Below are positions 1-4,986 of a stretch of DNA of 5,657 bases, piece by piece. Within the stretch, counting starts at the first letter, position 1, and each line of letters begins with the position of its first letter. A program made the position numbers and the translations under genes. The DNA lies in NCBI GenBank assembly GCA_024763185.1, contig JANTFY010000162.1, forward strand, positions 1 to 5,657, written 5' to 3'. The stretch comes from Gammaproteobacteria bacterium. GTDB lineage: Bacteria; Pseudomonadota; Gammaproteobacteria; GCA-001735895. A model generated the notes under the pieces. That model saw only the letters and a list, made by a program, of their open reading frames with translations, made no database searches and had not been told where the DNA came from.

Positions 1-1
1 G

Positions 2-1387
2 GCGATGATCGACCAGCATGCCCTGACTGGTGAGTCGCAACCCGTGGAAAAGGAAACCGACGATCCGGTATACGCCTCTACCCTGCTCGTCAGCGGCAGC
101 ATCCAGGTCAAGGTCACCAGAGCCGGCCATGAAACCACCATCGCCAAAATTACCGATATCCTCAACAACACGTCCGCTTATACCACCTCGATTCAGCTGA
201 AAGGGGAACGCTGGGCCAATATTATCGCCCTGCCCATTTTTGGTCTGACACTGGTGACGATTCCCACCATGGGCCTGATGACGGCGACCACGGTTTCGCA
301 CAGCACCTTTGGCAACCGGCTCAGAATCGTTGCACCAATCGGCACACTGAACTACCTGAATGCCGCGCTGGGTAAAGGCATCCTGATCAAGGACGGACGT
401 GTCATCGAGGAGTTGGACAAGGTCGATACCGTGCTGTTCGACAAAACCGGCACCCTGACCCATGAGCAACCCGAAGTGGGGCAAATTATCAGCTGTAGCG
501 ATCAATTCAGCCGTGATGACATTCTCGCCTTTGCCGCCACCGCGGAACAGAAACTCAGCCACCCGCTGGCGCTGGCCATTCTCAAAAAAGCCGATGAATC
601 CGGCCTGGATTTGTCCTCCATTGATGAATCCGGATTCAGCATGGGTTATGGCATAACCGCCACCATAAACGACCAACTTGTCAGGGTCGGCAGTGCGCGT
701 TTTATGGAGATGGAGCAGATTACCATCCCCAAGGTGATCGCCACCGCGATGGAGCAATCTCATCACGAAGGCCACTCGCTGGTCATGGTCGCGGTCAACA
801 ACGAAGTCACCGGGGCCCTTCAGATCGTGTCGACAATTCGTCCGGAAGTGAACGCGATGATTGAAGGATTGCGCAAGCGTGGCATCCAGCACATCTCCAT
901 TGTTTCCGGCGACCATGAAATTCCAACCCGCAAACTGGCTGAATCCCTGGACATGGACAGTTACCACTACGAAGTATTGCCCCAGCAAAAAGCAGATATT
1001 GTCCGTAAACTGCAACAACAGGGCAGAAAAGTCTGCTTTGTCGGCGACGGCATCAACGACGCCATCGCGATGAATACTGCCAATGTGTCGGTTTCCTTAA
1101 GTGGCTCCACATCGATAGCCACCGATACCGCACAGGCCGTGCTGATGGATGGCAGCCTGGCACATTTATGCGACCTGTTTGATATTTCCCACAAGCTAAA
1201 AAACAACTTATGGCGCAGCCTTGTGCTCGTCACTTTGCCCTCCGTTTTCAGTTTGGGCGGCGCGCTTTTCTGGGGTTTAAGACTGGGCTGTTCATTTCTT
1301 ATTATCTATTCCAGTTTTGCCGTGGCATTGGGCAATGCCATGCTGCCGATGCTGGAGTCCAAAAAAAATCCGGGTGATAGCCTCTGA
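2..1387 (+). CDS. P1B-like P-type ATPase, 5'-truncated by window edge (ATPase 1)
   Basis: This is a membrane ATPase of the heavy-metal (P1B) type. The frame is open from base 2, and the first ATG at base 5 lies inside the actuator domain, so it is not the true start. Counting from that ATG, I see TGES at 8-11, a hydrophobic M3/M4 region at about 72-115, DKTGT with phosphorylatable Asp146, the N-domain HP pair at 186-187, S-G-D in the P domain, GDGIND at 347-352, and two C-terminal membrane segments to about 448. The catalytic set is complete for the visible part. The M4 metal motif CPC is missing: the equivalent position reads T-F-G-N at 101-104, and the usual GDGIND-A-P-A-L is A-I-A-M. M6 keeps Y-S-S and G-N-A (435-445), reminiscent of P1B M6. 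The protein aligns with ATPase 2 without gaps from TGES to DKTG, and looks about half identical by eye. The transported substrate is unknown. The family call is firm. Confidence 0.93.
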   Translation, partial: AMIDQHALTGESQPVEKETDDPVYASTLLVSGSIQVKVTRAGHETTIAKITDILNNTSAYTTSIQLKGERWANIIALPIFGLTLVTIPTMGLMTATTVSHSTFGNRLRIVAPIGTLNYLNAALGKGILIKDGRVIEELDKVDTVLFDKTGTLTHEQPEVGQIISCSDQFSRDDILAFAATAEQKLSHPLALAILKKADESGLDLSSIDESGFSMGYGITATINDQLVRVGSARFMEMEQITIPKVIATAMEQSHHEGHSLVMVAVNNEVTGALQIVSTIRPEVNAMIEGLRKRGIQHISIVSGDHEIPTRKLAESLDMDSYHYEVLPQQKADIVRKLQQQGRKVCFVGDGINDAIAMNTANVSVSLSGSTSIATDTAQAVLMDGSLAHLCDLFDISHKLKNNLWRSLVLVTLPSVFSLGGALFWGLRLGCSFLIIYSSFAVALGNAMLPMLESKKNPGDSL

Positions 1388-1402
1388 ATAAGCAGAGCTC
1401 GC

Positions 1403-1460
1403 TGTTAAAAACATGGACCACTTGCAACCAAAGATTACCTTGTTGCCAATCTTTTTAACA
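1403..1460 (+). terminator. Possible terminator or alternative-pairing hairpin after ATPase 1
   Basis: A perfect 9-bp inverted repeat pairs TGTTAAAAA (1403-1411) with TTTTTAACA (1452-1460). Inside it, AAAGATT (1430-1436) can instead pair with AATCTTT (1448-1454), which shares bases with the outer right arm and runs into a five-T tract. It lies 16-73 bases after the ATPase 1 stop codon, where a terminator is expected. The stems are AT-rich, so as an intrinsic terminator it would be weak. The alternative pairings may simply reflect AT-rich sequence. Confidence 0.35.
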
Positions 1461-1465
1461 ACCGC

Positions 1466-1493
1466 GATGAGACAGTTCTCATCAATAATGAGA
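1466..1493 (+). repeat. Compact hairpin with a third competing arm
   Basis: GATGAGA (1466-1472) and TCTCATC (1477-1483) form a perfect 7-bp stem around the tetraloop CAGT. The same middle arm can also pair with ATGAGA at 1488-1493 around the loop CAATA, using 6 bp. No T-tract follows, so it is not a simple terminator. It could be a protein-binding palindrome or part of a longer folded 3' or 5' untranslated RNA. Confidence 0.4.
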
Positions 1494-1537
1494 GCATGTA
1501 ACAAGCAAGCATGATGCTGCGCTCAAGCGAAACTGAA

Positions 1538-1561
1538 ATATATACTTTAATTCGTATATAT
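1538..1561. promoter_or_regulatory. 24-bp palindrome, candidate operator upstream of ATPase 2
   Basis: ATATATAC (1538-1545) and GTATATAT (1554-1561) are perfect 8-bp inverted arms separated by 8 bases. The palindrome ends 18 bases before the TGaTAAAAT element, so it covers the place where RNA polymerase would contact the -35 region. Spacing and symmetry suit a dimeric winged-helix repressor such as the ArsR-type protein at 4162-4530, but the arms do not match the palindrome ahead of that gene, so the cognate protein is unknown. Confidence 0.4.
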
Positions 1562-1578
1562 GATTGGCAATATCGATG

Positions 1579-1587
1579 TGATAAAAT
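1579..1587 (+). promoter_or_regulatory. Candidate extended -10 promoter of ATPase 2
   Basis: TGaTAAAAT fits an extended -10 element (TGn followed by a TATAAT-like hexamer). No good -35 hexamer lies 16-18 bases upstream, which is acceptable for an extended -10 promoter. Transcription would start near 1594 and give a leader of about 72 bases. That leader contains a run of eight A at 1611-1618. Confidence 0.4.
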
Positions 1588-1665
1588 CTACATTCTTTTG
1601 CGCCTTACCCAAAAAAAAGAAGAAGGCTTGGCTAACTTACATTATCTAGAGACGAATTCAACACG

Positions 1666-3759
1666 ATGGTAGAAGCTATTTTATTTCTGGGCGGAAATAT
1701 ACTCGGTCTTAGCGTGTATTATAAAAATAAGGAGCAAAAGAAAAAAAAGCCCCTGCATGCCCTGATGAGCAAGGGGTCTCCACAGCTTATTCCAGCGGAT
1801 GATGATAAAAAACAAACCGGCTCGGGCAAAATTGAGGCCGTAAAAAAACGCACACCCGAAGAAAGGAAAGCACTTCGTGTGTTAAGTGGCAATGTGGGTG
1901 CTGTAGCCCTTTTGCTGGCCAGTCGCTTCCATCCTGCAGCGTATCTGCCGGGTGCTGCATTGGCTTTATATGCCTGCATTCCTATCTATAAACGTACCTA
2001 CATCGCAATATTCCAGGAAAAAAAGCTTAAAAATGATGTATTGAATGGCCTGGTTGTCGCTGGAACCGTGGGTACCGGTCATATTCTGGTCACCGCAATT
2101 TTTACCTTCGTGTCCAATCTGGGTACCGTTGTTGTTCAAAAAAGCAAAGGCTATTCGGAAGAAATGCTCAAGGGGGTATATGATCAAAAGGTCAGCACCG
2201 TCTGGCTGTTGCGAGAAGGTACCGAAATCGAAACCCCGATTGAAGAAATAAAAATCAACGATGTGATTATCGTGCATACCGGGGAATTGATCCCACTGGA
2301 TGGAAACATTCTTCACGGCGCCGTCACCGTTGATCAGCATGCCCTGACCGGTGAATCCATTCCCGTTGAAAAGGGAGAGGGCGATAAAGTATTGGCTTCT
2401 ACGGTCGTGATTGCCGGTTACGCCCGGGTTAAGGTTACACAAACCGGGCAAAATACTGTGGTGGCAAAGATAGAAAACGTATTACAGGGCACTTCCCATT
2501 TCAAAACAGGTATTCAGCTCAAAGGAGAGGAATGGGCGGACAAGGCTGCTGCACCGATTCTGGGGCTGGGACTGATCTTGTGGCCTTTTCAAGGTGCCGC
2601 GGTCACAACAGCCGTATTCAATATGAGCCCCGGTAACGGCATTCGCTTATCGGCCTCAGCACAAACACTCACGCACATCATCCTGGCAGCGCAGGAAAAT
2701 ATCCTGATCAAGGACGGCCGGGTTCTTGAGCAACTCATGGAAGTGGATACCGTTATTTTCGACAAGACCGGCACGTTGACTGAAGATGAACATGCCGTTA
2801 GCCGCATCCTGCCAGTCAATGGCGATTATAACGAAGATGAAATTTTGTACTATGCGGCAGCAACCGAACAAAAAGTGAATCACCCCTTGGCCAAGGCCAT
2901 TATAGAAAAGTCCAAAGATGCGGGAATTACCTTACCGGATGCCTCGCTATCCGATTCCAGGTACGAGGTAGGCATGGGCGTTACTGCCACCGTTAAAAGC
3001 AAAACCACCCAGGTGGGCAGTTTGTCCTTTATGGAGAAGGCGGGCATCCCTATCCCTGATGAAATTAAAGATGATGTGACAGCAACCATAGCCGAGGGTT
3101 TTTCTGTGGTCATGGTGGTTATTGAAGGTCATATCGTGGGTGCTATTGAAATCCAGGCACAATTACGCCCTGAAGTTACACAGGTTATCAAGGACCTGCG
3201 TGAACGTGGCATCAAACATATGTACATCCTGTCGGGTGACCAGATGGAACCGACACGCCAGATGGCCAAAATGCTGGAGCTGGACGGTTACTTCCATAAT
3301 GTTTCTCCCGAAGATAAAAGCAACATCATCGAAAAATTACAGCGTGAAGGTAAAAAAGTCTGTTTTATTGGCGATGGCATCAATGATGTCATTGCCATGA
3401 AAAAAGCCAATGCTTCCATTTCTCTGAGTGGTGCAAGCTCCATTGCCACCGATGTGGCACAAGTCGTTCTAATGAGTGGAACATTACTGGAACTGGATAA
3501 CCTGTTTGAAATTGCCCAGAACCTGAAAAACAAATTAATTATGACGATTACTTCCTACACAACGGTAGTGCTGGTCTCTTTCAGCAGCATCGTCTTTCTC
3601 GGAGCACCGCCATTTGTAGCGCTGGTTATCCAATCCCTCGTTAATAATACCTACGGCATGTCACAGGCCTTACTGCCCTTGAAGCAACTGCGAGATAATA
3701 AAAAGCTGGAATATGAAACAGAAAAGAAATTACTCGCTGAAAAGAACCCTGACCTATAG
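1666..3759 (+). CDS. P1B-like P-type ATPase lacking the CPC motif (ATPase 2, complete)
   Basis: A 697-residue inner-membrane P-type ATPase, within the usual P1B size range. In order: a hydrophobic N-terminal segment (about 2-19), a Lys-rich linker (20-68), membrane segments near 76-108 and 126-157, actuator domain with TGES at 228-231, M3/M4 around 294-335, DKTGT with Asp366, N-domain HP at 406-407 and G-x-G at 436-438, S-G-D then GDGIND at 569-574, and C-terminal membrane segments near 626-645 and 650-672. There is no HMA domain or GMxCxxC motif. The M4 motif reads S-P-G (321-323) instead of CPC, and M6 lacks the usual Met/Ser-Ser pattern. The catalytic machinery is intact, so ATP-driven transport is likely, but the cargo is unknown. 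The ATG at 1666 is the only plausible start, because an in-frame stop lies at 1633-1635 with no good start codon between. The Shine-Dalgarno sequence is weak (GAGAC near 1649). The gene has its own upstream regulatory region. Confidence 0.95.
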   Translation: MVEAILFLGGNILGLSVYYKNKEQKKKKPLHALMSKGSPQLIPADDDKKQTGSGKIEAVKKRTPEERKALRVLSGNVGAVALLLASRFHPAAYLPGAALALYACIPIYKRTYIAIFQEKKLKNDVLNGLVVAGTVGTGHILVTAIFTFVSNLGTVVVQKSKGYSEEMLKGVYDQKVSTVWLLREGTEIETPIEEIKINDVIIVHTGELIPLDGNILHGAVTVDQHALTGESIPVEKGEGDKVLASTVVIAGYARVKVTQTGQNTVVAKIENVLQGTSHFKTGIQLKGEEWADKAAAPILGLGLILWPFQGAAVTTAVFNMSPGNGIRLSASAQTLTHIILAAQENILIKDGRVLEQLMEVDTVIFDKTGTLTEDEHAVSRILPVNGDYNEDEILYYAAATEQKVNHPLAKAIIEKSKDAGITLPDASLSDSRYEVGMGVTATVKSKTTQVGSLSFMEKAGIPIPDEIKDDVTATIAEGFSVVMVVIEGHIVGAIEIQAQLRPEVTQVIKDLRERGIKHMYILSGDQMEPTRQMAKMLELDGYFHNVSPEDKSNIIEKLQREGKKVCFIGDGINDVIAMKKANASISLSGASSIATDVAQVVLMSGTLLELDNLFEIAQNLKNKLIMTITSYTTVVLVSFSSIVFLGAPPFVALVIQSLVNNTYGMSQALLPLKQLRDNKKLEYETEKKLLAEKNPDL

Positions 3760-3766
3760 GGTTTTC
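3745..3766 (+). terminator. Weak intrinsic terminator overlapping the ATPase 2 stop codon
   Basis: AACCCT (3745-3750) pairs with AGGGTT (3758-3763) across a 7-base loop, followed by a short T run. The stop codon TAG at 3757-3759 lies partly in the right arm. With a 6-bp stem and only four T, termination would be partial. A second AT-rich stem, AAGAATT/AATTCTT, follows at 3790-3808. Confidence 0.4.
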
Positions 3767-3789
3767 AATACTTCCCGCATCTATCAAAT

Positions 3790-3808
3790 AAGAATTCATC
3801 AAATTCTT
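3790..3808 (+). repeat. Short AT-rich inverted repeat downstream of ATPase 2
   Basis: AAGAATT (3790-3796) and AATTCTT (3802-3808) are perfect 7-bp arms around the loop CATCA. It has low G+C and lies 30 bases after the ATPase 2 stop codon. It could contribute to termination or 3'-end protection, or be a chance AT-rich palindrome. Confidence 0.3.
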
Positions 3809-3991
3809 TATAGTCTCCCTTCTTTGTCGAGCCGTTGAAAAGTAAAGCGCATGGACTTTATGCCATGGTTAGATGTGACTCATTTGAATTTTACTGATTG
3901 CAGATGCACGGTTTAGTCGTACTACAGCGATCCGTGTTTTATCGTCCCGGCTAAATCAGCCATTTAATTCGCTTTGCTTACCATCTCCTCT
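3809..3991. other. Intergenic stretch with no recognisable gene
   Basis: I see no open reading frame with a plausible ribosome binding site, no tRNA-like cloverleaf and no mobile-element end here. A few 4-5 bp stems occur, for example CATGG/CCATG near 3851-3868, but these are expected by chance. Together with the flanking hairpins and promoter elements it makes up the 402-base gap between ATPase 2 and the ArsR-type gene. Confidence 0.6.
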
Positions 3992-4022
3992 TACTCGCCA
4001 AACAAAGGCAGGCGAGTATTTA
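3992..4022 (+). terminator. Hairpin terminator between ATPase 2 and the ArsR-type gene
   Basis: TACTCGCC (3992-3999) and GGCGAGTA (4011-4018) form a perfect, GC-rich 8-bp stem with an 11-base loop, followed by TTTAT. This is the strongest terminator-like stem in the window, although the T-tract is interrupted. It lies immediately before the TATAAT box of the next transcription unit, which fits a boundary between units. Confidence 0.5.
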
Positions 4023-4027
4023 TGGAC

Positions 4028-4033
4028 TATAAT
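4028..4033 (+). promoter_or_regulatory. Candidate -10 box of the ArsR-type gene
   Basis: A perfect TATAAT hexamer lies 128 bases before the ArsR-type start codon, just after a terminator-like stem. No convincing -35 hexamer is seen 16-18 bases upstream. Support comes mainly from the hexamer and from the palindrome placed where transcription would start. A second, weaker option is TATATT at 4120-4125. Confidence 0.35.
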
Positions 4034-4042
4034 CAAATAGTG

Positions 4043-4059
4043 GTCATTTAATGAATGAC
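4043..4059. promoter_or_regulatory. 17-bp palindrome at the expected start site, candidate operator
   Basis: GTCATT (4043-4048) and AATGAC (4054-4059) are perfect arms around a 5-base spacer. A second overlapping palindrome, TCATT-T-AATGA, occupies 4044-4054. The site begins 9 bases after the TATAAT box, spanning the probable transcription start. ArsR-family repressors commonly bind such palindromes in their own promoters, so autoregulation is plausible but not shown. Confidence 0.35.
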
Positions 4060-4161
4060 AGCGGTATAAACTAAACTGCAATATTGCGTATGAGAGCTGC
4101 GTAAATATTGAATTTGGTGTATATTATTAACCTACATTAAACTTTTTAATCAAGGCATTTC

Positions 4162-4530
4162 ATGATAACTCCCGAATCATTCACTCGAACGCTTGCAGAT
4201 CCCACCCGTTTACGCATCCTCATGTTACTACTTCAAAAGGATGAGTTATGCGTTTGTCATTTGACGAGTATTCTGGAAATGGTTCAACCCAAGGTGTCCA
4301 GGCATCTGGCAGTACTGCGGGAAAACAAACTGTTGGTGGATCGAAGAAGCGGTTTATGGATTCACTATCGGTTAAACCCTGGCTTACCTATCTGGTGTTA
4401 TAAAACATTACAGGCTTTATCAAACGGTTGCATGAGTACTGAACCTTATACCAATGACCAGAAGCGCCTTAATAAACTGGATACCTGTTCAGATTCCCAA
4501 AAAGCACCCAAACTCAGTATCGCCAAGTAA
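4162..4530 (+). CDS. ArsR/SmtB-family repressor with arsenic-type Cys site
   Basis: A 122-residue winged-helix repressor of the ArsR/SmtB family, which releases operator DNA when it binds a metal or metalloid. The N-terminus has the family's A-D-P-T-R-L-R-I-L start (12-20). The ELCVC motif gives Cys30 and Cys32, matching the As(III)/Sb(III) site in E. coli ArsR, although the third Cys of that protein is Thr35 here. The recognition helix follows (QPKVSRHLAVLR, 42-53), then the beta-wing with DRR.G.W.HYRL (60-71). Cys79, Cys90 and Cys109 in the C-terminal part could add ligands. AAGG at 4152-4155 is a good ribosome binding site 6 bases before ATG. No arsenite pump, arsenate reductase or arsenic methylase gene lies in the window; both neighbours are P-type ATPases. 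The family is certain, the inducer is inferred from the motif, and control of the ATPases is inferred from position. I leave the symbol blank because no ars operon is seen. Confidence 0.92.
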   Translation: MITPESFTRTLADPTRLRILMLLLQKDELCVCHLTSILEMVQPKVSRHLAVLRENKLLVDRRSGLWIHYRLNPGLPIWCYKTLQALSNGCMSTEPYTNDQKRLNKLDTCSDSQKAPKLSIAK

Positions 4531-4714
4531 TATTCAACTACCCGCTGGTTGTTGGTTTTCCAGTTTATATTTCCTTGCTTTAACACAGGGAATATTCATT
4601 GATTACGTACCGTCAGGCCAATACTGAATTACCGAAATCCCGATAACTACCCGGGCATATGATTTTTGGTCTGCCCTATTCTACTCAACGAAATAGCTTA
4701 CAAAACCGCGTGTA
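4531..4714. other. Intergenic stretch after the ArsR-type gene, nothing recognised
   Basis: No gene or convincing terminator is seen. A weak CTGG/CCAG stem at 4545-4563 is followed by an AT-rich stretch, but four base pairs are too few to call. AATATTCA occurs both just after the repressor stop codon and near 4592. The stretch ends at the promoter that begins at 4715. Confidence 0.6.
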
Positions 4715-4772
4715 TTGACATCGGTGGACAGGGCTTTTATATTGCTTATATCTGATTCATCGCATGTATTGA
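4707..4772 (+). repeat. Pair of 12-bp direct repeats flanking the ATPase 3 promoter
   Basis: CGCGTGTATTGA (4707-4718) and CGCATGTATTGA (4761-4772) match at 11 of 12 positions, with starts 54 bases apart. The first overlaps the -35 box and the second lies just after the expected transcription start. Two sites in this arrangement could bind a regulator cooperatively, but one pair of this length could also be chance. Confidence 0.35.
4715..4743 (+). promoter_or_regulatory. Near-consensus sigma-70 promoter for ATPase 3
   Basis: TTGACA (4715-4720), 17-bp spacer, TATATT (4738-4743). The -35 box is a perfect consensus, the -10 box has five of six consensus bases, and the spacing is optimal. This is the best promoter in the window. 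Transcription would start near 4750, giving ATPase 3 a leader of about 237 bases. A strong core promoter in front of a pump gene suggests that control comes from a repressor or from the leader RNA. Confidence 0.65.
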
Positions 4773-4930
4773 TGCCGCGGAGGGTATATCGCAAGCTGCT
4801 CACTAATTTTACATTAAAGATAGTGGGTAGAAGAGTTTCATATACCACCGTGCCAAATAAGTACCTCCTCCGGCGGAAAAATACAATAAAAAACAACGAT
4901 CTGGCTGGCACCCGTTTTATTCATCATTAA
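4772..4930 (+). CDS. Doubtful small basic ORF inside the ATPase 3 leader
   Basis: An ATG at 4772 opens a 52-codon frame ending at TAA (4928-4930), 56 bases before ATPase 3. The peptide would be strongly basic, rich in Arg and Lys (for example MPRRVYRK at its start), with no domain I recognise. There is no Shine-Dalgarno sequence before the ATG, and the frame coincides with the predicted hairpin, so it may be non-coding. If translated, it would be an upstream leader peptide whose translation would disrupt the hairpin. A longer version from TTG 4715 would begin inside the promoter and is not credible. Confidence 0.12.
   Translation: MPRRVYRKLLTNFTLKIVGRRVSYTTVPNKYLLRRKNTIKNNDLAGTRFIHH
4776..4852 (+). 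ncRNA. Long imperfect hairpin in the ATPase 3 leader RNA
   Basis: Three nested helices can form: 4776-4780 with 4848-4852 (5 bp, one G-U), 4783-4789 with 4840-4846 (GGTATAT/ATATACC, 7 bp), and 4796-4805 with 4821-4830 (10 bp, two G-U) closing a 15-base loop. Together they give about 22 pairs in 77 bases, between the promoter and the ATPase 3 start codon. The purine-rich GGAGG at 4779-4783 could pair instead with CCTCC at 4867-4871, which would open the hairpin base. I do not recognise a known riboswitch class. It is a candidate cis-regulatory leader structure, identified by hand pairing only. Confidence 0.4.
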
Positions 4931-4972
4931 TTGGACAGGTTATTTCCTTACACGATGCTTCACCAGATACAC

Positions 4973-4977
4973 AAGGA
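4973..4977 (+). promoter_or_regulatory. Ribosome binding site of ATPase 3
   Basis: AAGGA lies 9 bases before the ATG at 4987 and decides that start. TCCTT at 4945-4949 is its exact complement and could mask it in a 5-bp stem with a 23-base loop. Such a stem is weak alone, but could matter within the folded leader. Confidence 0.6.
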
Positions 4978-4986
4978 CACTCGTTA

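Noticed and set aside
2..1387. ATPase 1 as a complete gene starting at the ATG of base 5
   Set aside because: The frame is open to the window edge, and TGES would lie only 8 residues from the start, leaving out the first membrane helices and half the actuator domain. It is truncated by the window.
1292..1504. Minus-strand frame of 70 codons across the end of ATPase 1
   Set aside because: It overlaps the well-supported C-terminal membrane segments of ATPase 1 and the hairpin cluster; nothing in the peptide is recognisable.
1621..1672. Tiny TTG-started frame overlapping the ATPase 2 start, with AGAAGG before it
   Set aside because: The AGAAGG is only one base from the TTG, too close to work as a ribosome binding site, and the 14-codon peptide is unremarkable.
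1966..2451. A 161-codon open frame on the minus strand inside ATPase 2
   Set aside because: It lies wholly within a gene with clear P-type motifs on the other strand, and shows no domain, ribosome binding site or hydrophobic pattern of its own.
4085..4125. TGCGTA direct repeat and AATAT/ATATT arms just upstream of the repressor
   Set aside because: Short, AT-rich and imperfect; expected by chance in this composition, and poorer than the palindrome at 4043-4059.
4545..4570. CTGG/CCAG stem followed by AT-rich sequence after the repressor gene
   Set aside because: Only four base pairs with an 11-base loop; too weak to call a terminator.
4681..4911. Minus-strand frame of 76 codons opposite the ATPase 3 promoter and leader
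   Set aside because: No ribosome binding site or recognisable domain; the stretch is better explained by the + strand promoter and structured leader.
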